A DNA stretch of 6,275 nt from Oscillospiraceae bacterium (GTDB lineage Bacteria > Bacillota > Clostridia > Oscillospirales > Ruminococcaceae), in NCBI GenBank assembly GCA_017528675.1, contig JAFXOO010000457.1, positions 1 to 6,275 on the forward strand, read 5' to 3'. This document shows positions 1-4,881 of this stretch, in pieces (within the stretch, counting starts at the first letter, position 1; every line of letters begins with the position of its first letter). A program made the position numbers and the translations under genes. Under the pieces are notes generated by a model that had not been told where the DNA came from, searched no databases, and saw only the letters and a list, made by a program, of their open reading frames with translations.

Positions 1-168
1 ATTGGTACCTGCTGTGACGAATCCGATTGCATTGTTCCCCTTCTTGATCTCCTCCGGGAAAGAACACGGAATAATCAGATCAATCAGGAAATTGCCAAGC
101 ATCATCAGTACAATGCCGGCACAGGAATAAACCACTACTTCAAGAAGATCCCTCAGAAAAGTATCCAT
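1..168 (-). CDS. DUF350 family membrane protein, N-terminal 56 residues (runs off the window edge)
   Basis: The reading frame on the minus strand runs open to the window edge and begins MDTFLRDLLEVVVYSC. A hydrophobic segment at about residues 9-35 is followed by a short polar stretch and then KKGNNAIGFVTAGTN. That layout, a membrane helix followed by a GN-A-(I/V) segment and a small-residue helix, matches the DUF350 (YjfL-like) family of small multi-pass membrane proteins of unknown function. Two ATG codons lie in tandem at 171 and 168. I chose 168 because the AGGAGG at 175-180 is then six bases away rather than three. The first A of that ribosome site is the last base of the upstream TAA stop, so translation is probably coupled to the DUF4178 gene. 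DUF350 genes are often found beside DUF4178 and SpeD-like genes, which supports the call. Confidence 0.8.
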   Translation of the reverse strand, partial: MDTFLRDLLEVVVYSCAGIVLMMLGNFLIDLIIPCSFPEEIKKGNNAIGFVTAGTN

Positions 169-179
169 CATTTACCTCC

Positions 180-1250
180 TTATTTTCCGCCGCTCAGGCC
201 GCCGCCTGAGGACTGTCTTGCTGCAATGATGCTCTGCCGGACACTGCTGGAATAGTTTCCGTAGGTGTCAGTTCCGGTATAAGTGATGTCGCTGTCGCTG
301 TACGAACTGTAGGGCGAAGAATACCGACTGAAGCTGTTTGCGTCAGAGTGGTAGCCGGTAGAGTGGTAGAAACGCCGGTAATAGTGCCTTGCGGACTGCG
401 GCCCGTCATACAGATCGTCATCGGTTGTATAGGCAAACTTCCGGTTCGATACCTGAATCAGTATTCCGCCCTGCTCCAGTGCCGGATAAATGATACAGTA
501 CTCCTTCTTGGTCAGAATGGCAACTGCGCCCTCTGTCTCGGAATCATCCTGCTGGACATACTGGGTGTTTCCCTCAATCGCATCTATGATATCTTTGGAA
601 ACTGAATCAATCGTGGCACTGTCCTTTGCCTTATAGACCTTCGCCTTTTGCTTTTCATTTCCGGTCACAGAAGTGACATAGGAATATTTTGCCGATTTAT
701 CAAGGTATTTCTGAATGGTGCTGGTAAAATGCATACTGGAAATCAACACGCTCAGCACCGGAATGAACACTGAAAGCAGAAAAATGGCGATCAGCGCAGC
801 AGCGCCTGCCTTCTTCCGCGCGACAAACGCCTTATCCTGCCGGACAAACGCAAACTCGTCCTCGTCAATATAGTGCCCTGTTGACCATTCCGTACCGTCA
901 TCCCAGATTTCCTGGGAAATAATCAGCTCCTCGATCTGATCTTCATATTCCACGAAATTCGCTCTGTCGCCTGTCTCTACATCCACACTGCCGGCGGTGC
1001 CGGAAACGACTTCTATGCCACGATCCACCTCATGATACCCGACAACAGAAGGATGATGCACGACCCAGGAAATGGAATACTCCCTGTATTCAAAATCCAC
1101 GCTGAGCCAGGCTTCACGCTTGTCATCAAGACACTGTAAACGATATTCGTCCCAGTCGCAGTGGTCGTTTACATTCTGGTAGGTGATACGTCCGAGTACA
1201 AGGTACATACGGTCCTCAACCCGCAGAATATCACCGATTTGAAATTTCAA
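180..1250 (-). CDS. DUF4178 protein with transmembrane helix and DUF4247-like C-terminal domain
   Basis: This 356-residue protein of unknown function has three parts. Residues 1-145 form a beta-rich DUF4178 domain, with the aromatic WDEYRLQC..D..REAWL core at 33-49 and EIWDDGTEWSTGHYI at 114-128. Residues 148-172 form one transmembrane helix preceded by ARKK, which suggests the DUF4178 domain is cytoplasmic and the rest is outside. Residues 175-285 resemble DUF4247 (IYPALEQGGILIQV, then KFAYTTDDDLYD). The tail from about 289 is rich in Ser, Tyr and Gly and ends GGGLSGGK. The start is TTG at 1250, overlapping the TGA stop of the decarboxylase gene by four bases (TTGA). GGGAGG at 1260-1265 sits nine bases upstream, so the two genes are translationally coupled. 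Elsewhere DUF4178 and DUF4247 are usually separate genes in SpeD/DUF350 clusters; here they appear to be fused. The DUF4178 call is firm and the DUF4247 assignment is moderate. Confidence 0.85.
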   Translation of the reverse strand: MKFQIGDILRVEDRMYLVLGRITYQNVNDHCDWDEYRLQCLDDKREAWLSVDFEYREYSISWVVHHPSVVGYHEVDRGIEVVSGTAGSVDVETGDRANFVEYEDQIEELIISQEIWDDGTEWSTGHYIDEDEFAFVRQDKAFVARKKAGAAALIAIFLLSVFIPVLSVLISSMHFTSTIQKYLDKSAKYSYVTSVTGNEKQKAKVYKAKDSATIDSVSKDIIDAIEGNTQYVQQDDSETEGAVAILTKKEYCIIYPALEQGGILIQVSNRKFAYTTDDDLYDGPQSARHYYRRFYHSTGYHSDANSFSRYSSPYSSYSDSDITYTGTDTYGNYSSSVRQSIIAARQSSGGGLSGGK

Positions 1251-1597
1251 TGCCTGATACCTCCCTTCAGATCCCGTTCTACCCGCTGAACTCTGCTCTC
1301 TGCTGCGCCAAATGCGTCACCGAGCGCCCTGACGGCAGTCTCCGGGACAGATGAACAGCAGGAGAAGAAATCCACCGCTGCATAGCCATACTCCGGCCAT
1401 GTGTGGATGGAAAAATGCGATGTGGTAATCACCGCAATGTAGGATATGCCAATCGGTTCAAACCGATGCATGCATTCCTCCACAATATCGGAGCCTACCG
1501 ACCGAACAGCATAGTGCGCAGCCTCCTGCACCCGCTCCGGATCATCCAGCAGTGCCGGATCGCAGCCATACAGATCGACAATTAGCTGCTCTGCCAC
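1247..1597 (-). CDS. speH: SpeD/SpeH-type pyruvoyl-dependent decarboxylase (S-adenosylmethionine decarboxylase family)
   Basis: This is a small prokaryotic AdoMet decarboxylase-type protein of 116 residues. Such enzymes cut themselves at a serine to make a pyruvoyl group and classically decarboxylate S-adenosylmethionine to supply aminopropyl groups for spermidine. Family marks are LIVDLYGCDP near the N-terminus and TSHFSIHTWPEYGYAAVDFF. The pyruvoyl serine is S60, the catalytic histidine H65 and the catalytic cysteine C80 (equivalent to S63, H68 and C83 in the Thermotoga enzyme). The residue before the cleavage serine is Thr, where the family normally has Glu. I chose GTG at 1597 because GAGGTGA (1603-1609) lies at proper spacing. 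An in-frame GTG at 1604-1606 lies inside that ribosome site and has none of its own. It is the first gene of the operon with DUF4178 and DUF350 genes. Some SpeD homologues decarboxylate ornithine or arginine instead, so the substrate is not certain. Confidence 0.88.
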   Translation of the reverse strand: MAEQLIVDLYGCDPALLDDPERVQEAAHYAVRSVGSDIVEECMHRFEPIGISYIAVITTSHFSIHTWPEYGYAAVDFFSCCSSVPETAVRALGDAFGAAESRVQRVERDLKGGIRH

Positions 1598-1602
1598 CCT
1601 GT

Positions 1603-1609
1603 TCACCTC
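1603..1609 (-). promoter_or_regulatory. Ribosome binding site that decides the speH start
   Basis: GAGGTGA on the minus strand is followed after five bases by GTG at 1595-1597 and then AEQLIVDLYGC, the usual N-terminus of this family. It also contains an upstream in-frame GTG (1604-1606), which is therefore unlikely to be the start. Confidence 0.65.
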
Positions 1610-1641
1610 ATTTCTGCTGATTCTGATTTCATACTATTCCT

Positions 1642-1669
1642 ATTATATCACATCATGGTAAAATGTCAA
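1642..1669 (-). promoter_or_regulatory. Sigma-A promoter of the speH-DUF4178-DUF350 operon
   Basis: The minus strand carries a perfect TTGACA -35 box (1664-1669) and a perfect TATAAT -10 box (1642-1647), separated by 16 bases. Transcription should start near 1635, giving a leader of about 37 bases before the GTG at 1597. No operator-like dyad is evident. The left edge of a MITE target duplication is nine bases upstream of the -35 box. Confidence 0.88.
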
Positions 1670-1678
1670 GACCGCAAA

Positions 1679-1687
1679 CGTAATCCT
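1679..1687. repeat. Target site duplication, left copy
   Basis: CGTAATCCT abuts the left inverted repeat of the element at 1688-1842 and is repeated exactly at 1843-1851 on its other side. Removing the element plus one copy would restore a continuous ancestral sequence. Confidence 0.85.
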
Positions 1688-1842
1688 CACGGAAATCAAT
1701 TTTCTGGAGTATTATAGTGCACAATCACTAAATAGCCGCCCCCTCCGCCGCCGTTCGGCGGCACCTCCCCCGCAAGCGGGGGAGGACTTAGGAGGGTGCT
1801 GCGCACCCTCAGACCCGCTTTTTCTCAAAATTGATTTCCGTG
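1688..1842. mobile_element. 155-bp MITE-like non-autonomous element with 16-bp terminal inverted repeats
   Basis: The ends are perfect inverted repeats, CACGGAAATCAATTTT at 1688-1703 and its exact reverse complement at 1827-1842. They are flanked by a 9-bp direct repeat, CGTAATCCT. The interior is very GC-rich and made of three consecutive hairpins, while the ends are AT-rich. No transposase or credible coding frame is inside, so movement would need a transposase acting in trans. The pairing of inverted ends with a target duplication is direct evidence of insertion. The 9-bp duplication fits several families (for example IS4- or IS256-like), and I cannot assign the parent. It lies between the terminator of the acetyltransferase gene and the speH promoter, damaging neither. 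Confidence 0.88.
1747..1810. repeat. Three tandem GC-rich hairpins inside the MITE
   Basis: Hairpin 1 is GCCGCC (1747-1752), loop GTTC, GGCGGC (1757-1762). Hairpin 2 is CCTCCCCCG (1764-1772), loop CAAG, CGGGGGAGG (1777-1785). Hairpin 3 is GAGGGTGC (1792-1799), loop TGC, GCACCCTC (1803-1810). All three stems are perfect and work on either strand. None is followed by a T-run, so they are structural parts of the element rather than standard terminators. Confidence 0.85.
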
Positions 1843-1851
1843 CGTAATCCT
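1843..1851. repeat. Target site duplication, right copy
   Basis: CGTAATCCT immediately follows the right inverted repeat and is identical to 1679-1687. Identity over all nine bases, with no extension on either side, sets the element boundaries. Confidence 0.85.
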
Positions 1852-1854
1852 GGC

Positions 1855-1887
1855 ACAGAAAAGGGCGCATCCGAAGACGCGCCCTTT
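1855..1887 (-). terminator. Rho-independent terminator of the acetyltransferase gene
   Basis: Read on the minus strand, AAAGGGCGCGTC, a TTCG loop and GATGCGCCCTTT form a 12-bp stem with one G-U pair, followed by a short T-rich run (TTTTCTG, sharing its first Ts with the stem). It begins 36 bases after the stop codon of the gene at 1923-2552. A smaller stem-loop lies between them (CAGTGT at 1904-1909 with ACACTG at 1915-1920). The UUCG tetraloop and GC-rich stem make this a strong call. Confidence 0.85.
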
Positions 1888-1922
1888 CAGAAAACATACC
1901 GGACAGTGTGCAAAACACTGCA

Positions 1923-2552
1923 TTATCCAAAAATCTGTCCCTCCAGCTTCAGCTTGACCTTAGGCGGGAAGCTGCGGTCAAATGCCTCTGTATCCGCATC
2001 ATCCACATAATAGCCCTGCGGTGTCTGATAGACACCGGTGACATCGCTGAGATAGCCGGAAATCAATTCCTTGCAGAGGAAGAAAGACGCATCTGCATTC
2101 TCCGGCAGGTCGTGATAGCGGATGCCGAAACGACTCGCATAATCAAAACCAGCCTTGCCATAAAAGGCAATATTACCCTCGAACAACACTGCGCCAAAGC
2201 CCATTTCCGCTGCCTTCCGGATGGAATGCTCAAGCAGAATCAGACCGTAACCTCTGCGCTTCAGTTCAGGTGTAATGCAGATCGGCCCCATTGTCAGGAC
2301 AGGCACTTCCCTGCCGTCATCGGTCAGGATCTTCGTAAGCATAAACATATTCTGGCCGATCAGTCTGCCGTCCTGTTCCATGACAAGATCAAGCTCTCTG
2401 ATAAACGCCGGATCATCACGCAGCACATGCATCACATAATGCTCGCTGCACCCCGGCCGGTACACGTTCCAGAACGATTCACGGATCAGCATCTCTACCG
2501 CACGGTAGTCCTCGCTCGTTTCCTGACGGATGATATAGTCATTTTGTTTCAT
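1923..2552 (-). CDS. GNAT family N-acetyltransferase
   Basis: This 209-residue protein belongs to the GNAT superfamily, whose members move an acetyl group from acetyl-CoA to an amine on a small molecule or protein. The N-terminal strand and helix IIRQETSEDYRAVEMLIRESF (7-27) are typical. Motif A runs from about 86 to 109 (LTMGPICITPELKRRGYGLI), with the acetyl-CoA pyrophosphate loop R99-R-G-Y-G103. AFYGKAGF (129-136) is the usual late motif. The layout is closest to the YhbS-like group. The substrate cannot be read from the sequence. The start is ATG at 2552, with AGGAGG (2560-2565) seven bases upstream. It lies downstream of prs after a 151-bp spacer that holds a weak terminator and a structured RNA, and I see no clear promoter of its own. 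It ends at a strong terminator, so it closes the transcription unit. Confidence 0.88.
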   Translation of the reverse strand: MKQNDYIIRQETSEDYRAVEMLIRESFWNVYRPGCSEHYVMHVLRDDPAFIRELDLVMEQDGRLIGQNMFMLTKILTDDGREVPVLTMGPICITPELKRRGYGLILLEHSIRKAAEMGFGAVLFEGNIAFYGKAGFDYASRFGIRYHDLPENADASFFLCKELISGYLSDVTGVYQTPQGYYVDDADTEAFDRSFPPKVKLKLEGQIFG

Positions 2553-2594
2553 TGTTTAACCTCCTGAAAATTGTTGACTGCAACTGCACTCTGG

Positions 2595-2643
2595 CGGGAG
2601 GCTTGTCAGATTGTCGGCAAACCTCCCGGTCAGCCCACAATCT
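2595..2643 (-). other. Candidate structured RNA element (H-type pseudoknot) upstream of the acetyltransferase gene
   Basis: On the minus-strand RNA, CGGGAGGUUUG (2618-2628) pairs with CAAGCCUCCCG (2595-2605) to form an 11-bp stem around a 12-base loop. One pair is G-U on this strand but would be a C-A mismatch on the other, so the minus-strand RNA is the one that folds. Seven bases of the loop (ACAAUCU, 2608-2614) match AGAUUGU at 2637-2643 just upstream, which would make an H-type pseudoknot. No T-run follows, so it is not a plain terminator. It lies about 40 bases before the start codon. It does not match a riboswitch I recognise. It could regulate the acetyltransferase gene or simply stabilise the RNA. 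Confidence 0.4.
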
Positions 2644-2662
2644 CCGGTGTACCTGAATACTT

Positions 2663-2695
2663 CAAACAAAAACTCCTTTTAATTGTTTTTAAAGG
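2663..2695 (-). terminator. Weak possible terminator after prs
   Basis: Nine bases after the prs stop codon, CCTTTAAA and TTAAAAGG (within 2675-2695) can form five base pairs, a mismatch and two more pairs around a five-base loop. The sequence AGTTTTTGTTTG follows. The U-rich tail is right but the stem is AT-rich and weak, so some read-through into the acetyltransferase gene is expected. Confidence 0.3.
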
Positions 2696-2703
2696 GAAGG
2701 CTC

Positions 2704-3846
2704 TCAGCCGTTATGCTTCTCCAGAAGCTGCTCGATCTTCTCATGCGGATCAATCACTGTGCTGATGGATACATCATGGTTGATCGAGGCAATAAAGTAG
2801 GCAACATACTTCGATACATCAACTTCGTGGAACCACTCACGCTTCAGCAGCTCCGGGCTGCGGTAGGTCAGATTGGTGCCGAATACGCCGCTGATGAAAC
2901 CGTCTGCATACGCCTTGTCGAATTTCTCAAGGCCATTGGTAAAGATGGAGTACGTTGCATAGGCGAAGATTCTCTTTGCACCACGCTTCTTCAGTTCATA
3001 CGCAATGTCAAGCACGGATTCACCGGAGGAAATAATGTCATCCGCAATGAAGACATCCTTGCCGTCTACGGAGTTTCCGAGGTACTCATGCGCAACAATC
3101 GGATTACGCCCCCCTACGATGCGGGAGTAATCACGCCGCTTATAGAACATGCCCATATCCACGCCGAGCTCGGATGCATAGAGCATGTTGCGGTTCAGAG
3201 CGCCCTCATCGGGAGATACGACCATGAAGGAATCCTTCGTTGCATGGAAATCCTCGATATTCTCGAACATCGCCTTGAGCACCTGATAGGACGGGATGAC
3301 ATTGTCAAAGCCCATCAGCGGGATGGCGTTGCTGACTCTCGGGTCATGTGCATCGAACGTCACGATATTCGCCACGCCCATCGCCTGGAGTTCCTGCAAT
3401 GCAACCGCACAGTCAAGGGACTCACGATAGCTTCTTCTGTGCTGGCGGCCGCCGTACAGAATCGGCATGATGATATTGATACGATGTGCCTTGCCGCCTG
3501 CTGCCTGAATGATGCGCTTGAGATCCTGGAAATGATCGTCCGGGCTCATCGCATTTCTGAAGCCAAAATAATCATATGTGACGCTGTAGTTGCCCATGTC
3601 CGTGATGATAAACAGATCCTTACCACGAACTGTGGACTTGATCAGACCCTTGCCATCACCGGATGCAAAGCGGGGGCACTCAGTCTCAATCTGGAAAGAA
3701 TCAGTCTCATAGCCGCCCTTCTTCGCCCACTTTACAAGATATCTGTCAATCTGGTTGCCCAGATCGGTTGCTCCTGCCATTGTAATCAGACCAAGCGGTG
3801 CAACGTTTGTCTTGTGGTCAAACAGTACTTCATTGTTCATATCCAT
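2704..3846 (-). CDS. prs: Ribose-phosphate pyrophosphokinase (PRPP synthetase), atypical long form
   Basis: The enzyme transfers pyrophosphate from ATP to ribose 5-phosphate to make PRPP, used for purines, pyrimidines, NAD, histidine and tryptophan. It is 380 residues long, against about 310-320 for typical bacterial Prs. Family marks are in order: PILYGGRQHRRSYRESLDCA (128-147), matching the ATP-binding PYxxYARQDR region; IVTFDAHDPR (161-170), matching the DLH metal site; SPDEGAL (211-217); KRRD (236-239) of the catalytic flexible loop; and VFIADDIISSGES (265-277), the PRPP-binding loop. That last loop is normally DDxxDTGGT; here the two leading Asp are kept but the following Asp and Thr are changed. 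Many Clostridia carry such divergent copies. The start is ATG at 3846, with GGAGG (3858-3862) 11 bases upstream, a slightly long spacing. It follows ppa after 69 bases and is probably co-transcribed with it. Confidence 0.87.
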   Translation of the reverse strand: MDMNNEVLFDHKTNVAPLGLITMAGATDLGNQIDRYLVKWAKKGGYETDSFQIETECPRFASGDGKGLIKSTVRGKDLFIITDMGNYSVTYDYFGFRNAMSPDDHFQDLKRIIQAAGGKAHRINIIMPILYGGRQHRRSYRESLDCAVALQELQAMGVANIVTFDAHDPRVSNAIPLMGFDNVIPSYQVLKAMFENIEDFHATKDSFMVVSPDEGALNRNMLYASELGVDMGMFYKRRDYSRIVGGRNPIVAHEYLGNSVDGKDVFIADDIISSGESVLDIAYELKKRGAKRIFAYATYSIFTNGLEKFDKAYADGFISGVFGTNLTYRSPELLKREWFHEVDVSKYVAYFIASINHDVSISTVIDPHEKIEQLLEKHNG

Positions 3847-3856
3847 GCTCTCTCTT

Positions 3857-3878
3857 GCCTCCGAGTGCAGCCGGAGGC
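3857..3878 (-). promoter_or_regulatory. Hairpin enclosing the prs ribosome binding site
   Basis: On the minus strand GCCTCCG (3872-3878) and CGGAGGC (3857-3863) are perfectly complementary across an eight-base loop. The 3' arm contains the only good Shine-Dalgarno for prs, GGAGG at 3858-3862. When folded, the site would be hidden. No T-run follows, so it does not look like a terminator of ppa. A second possible GGGAGGGG lies just upstream at 3878-3885. Confidence 0.5.
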
Positions 3879-3914
3879 CCCTCCCTTGCTATATTTTTCA
3901 GCAGATTTCGCTGC

Positions 3915-4445
3915 TTACTTACAGAAATGTTCGATATATCTTTCAATATCGGCTTTTATGATCTCCTTTGCACTCTCCAGACCTTCTACCTCGTTGACAG
4001 CGGTCGTCTTGTTTTCGAGTTCCTTGTACACACGGAAGAAGTGTGTCATTTCAGCAAAAACATGCGGCGGCAGCTCATCAATCGAATGGTATGTATTATA
4101 ATTCGGATCGTCAAACGGTATGGCAATGATCTTGTCATCATGCCTGCCGGAGTCAATCATGCGGATGACACCAATCGGATAGCAGCGCACAAGCGTCATC
4201 GGCAGCAGCTCCTCTGAGCAGAGTACCAGCACATCGAGCGGGTCATTGTCATCCGCATAAGTCCGGGGAATCAGGCCGTAATTGGCCGGATAGTGCGTAG
4301 ACGTATGCAGAATGCGGTCCAGCTTCATCAGGCCGGTTTCTTTGTCCAGCTCATACTTGATCTTGCTGCCCTTCGGAATCTCAATGACAGCGACAAAGTC
4401 GTTTTCACTGATGCGCTTCGGGCTGATATTGTGCCAGATATTCAT
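3915..4445 (-). CDS. ppa: Inorganic pyrophosphatase, family I
   Basis: This soluble enzyme hydrolyses pyrophosphate to two phosphates, pulling forward PPi-releasing reactions such as nucleotide and nucleic acid synthesis. At 176 residues it has the normal length for the family. Nearly all residues of the E. coli active site are present: E22, K30, E32, R44, Y52, Y56, then the signature DNDPLDV with D66, D68 and D71, followed by D98, D103, K105, Y140 and K141. I chose ATG at 4445 because GAGGTG (4452-4457) stands six bases upstream. An in-frame GTG at 4452-4454 is part of that ribosome site and would add only three residues. It has its own promoter and is followed by prs in the same direction. 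The pairing is sensible, because reactions that consume PRPP release PPi. Confidence 0.96.
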   Translation of the reverse strand: MNIWHNISPKRISENDFVAVIEIPKGSKIKYELDKETGLMKLDRILHTSTHYPANYGLIPRTYADDNDPLDVLVLCSEELLPMTLVRCYPIGVIRMIDSGRHDDKIIAIPFDDPNYNTYHSIDELPPHVFAEMTHFFRVYKELENKTTAVNEVEGLESAKEIIKADIERYIEHFCK

Positions 4446-4451
4446 ACAGTT

Positions 4452-4457
4452 CACCTC
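4452..4457 (-). promoter_or_regulatory. Ribosome binding site that decides the ppa start
   Basis: GAGGTG lies six bases before ATG at 4443-4445. The GTG within it is in frame but has no ribosome site of its own. The same arrangement is seen at speH. Confidence 0.7.
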
Positions 4458-4482
4458 ACAGGCTGTATTCTGAACTATTTTA

Positions 4483-4512
4483 AGTATACCGCATCAGGGT
4501 GCGGTTTGTCAA
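4483..4512 (-). promoter_or_regulatory. Sigma-A promoter of ppa-prs with a dyad in its spacer
   Basis: On the minus strand TTGACA (4507-4512) and TATACT (4483-4488) are separated by 18 bases, giving a start near 4476 and a leader of about 30 bases. A run of eight Ts (4523-4530) lies ten bases upstream of the -35 box and may act like an UP element. The spacer holds an inverted repeat, ACCGCA (4488-4493) and TGCGGT (4500-4505), six bases apart. That is a possible operator. Confidence 0.8.
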
Positions 4513-4826
4513 TGCTTACTGCAAAAAAAAGCGAAGTTTGGAGTTATTGGATAAAATTGTACAAAAAAGCAATGTTTTTATAGGCGAAAATGCGCCGTAC
4601 TCGCCGTTCTGTGTCAGGTTTCGGAAACAATCTGACCCCGGAGCTGCCCCTGCACAGGCATAAGATTTGTTGTAGCGGATTCACTGGCAGGTCTTTCCAT
4701 TATCCTTTGTGCTCTTATGGCAGAGGCTGCCGGGATACAGAACTATCTCATAAAGCTGACCGAAAGCGAGTGGCGCATTGATGTAGTTCACATGTTTCGG
4801 GCGCCTTCTCAGATGCAGAGCGTGTT
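4513..4826. other. Long intergenic stretch between lysA and ppa, no confident gene
   Basis: Apart from the ppa promoter at its end, this stretch contains no gene with a proper start. It splits into two parts: an AT-rich segment at about 4520-4590, and a balanced-GC segment at 4591-4826 that contains a coding-like plus-strand frame (see the separate entry). A nested inverted repeat at 4613-4636 (GTCAG/CTGAC enclosing GTTT/AAAC) and a GGCGA/TCGCC pair at 4583-4605 could form hairpins. I do not see a convincing terminator for lysA. Confidence 0.5.
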
Positions 4827-4881
4827 TTATTTCTTCAGATACTTGTCCATGACGTCACAGAAATCGAATGTTGCAAAATAA
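4636..4881 (+). pseudogene. Possible gene remnant: coding-like plus-strand frame without a valid start
   Basis: From 4636 (just after an in-frame TGA at 4633) to the TAA at 4879 the plus strand is open. It encodes a protein-like sequence including GIRFVVADSLAGLSIILCAL, an amphipathic stretch AGIQNYLIKLTESEWRIDVV, and HMFRAPSQMQSVFY. First codon positions favour purines, as in real genes. The first ATG is at 4717 and has no ribosome site. The last 55 bases overlap the end of lysA on the opposite strand. It may be the decayed end of a lost gene, or chance. I recognise no family. Confidence 0.22.

Noticed and set aside
1598..1606. GTG at 1606 as the start of speH
   Set aside because: It lies inside the ribosome site for the GTG at 1597 and has no ribosome site of its own.
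1747..1810. Hairpins in the MITE as intrinsic terminators
   Set aside because: None is followed by a T-run on either strand, and the adjacent gene already has a standard terminator at 1855-1887.
1712..1930. Minus-strand frame of 72 codons spanning the MITE
   Set aside because: It runs through the element's hairpins and the terminator of the acetyltransferase gene, and its composition is that of structured DNA rather than protein.
1908..2567. Plus-strand open frame of 219 codons
   Set aside because: It is the reverse-strand shadow of the GNAT gene, which has the acetyl-CoA motif, a proper ribosome site and a terminator.
2558..2669. Short minus-strand frame starting at a TTG and ending just before the acetyltransferase gene, as a leader peptide or small protein
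   Set aside because: An AAGGAG is present but only three bases from the TTG. The sequence is better explained by the stem and pseudoknot, and the peptide resembles nothing known.
2683..4101. Long plus-strand open frame of 472 codons
   Set aside because: It lies opposite prs and ppa, whose protein sequences carry clear family motifs. Its own translation shows no recognisable domain and it has no ribosome site.
4446..4454. GTG at 4454 as the start of ppa
   Set aside because: It overlaps the ribosome site of the well-spaced ATG at 4445.
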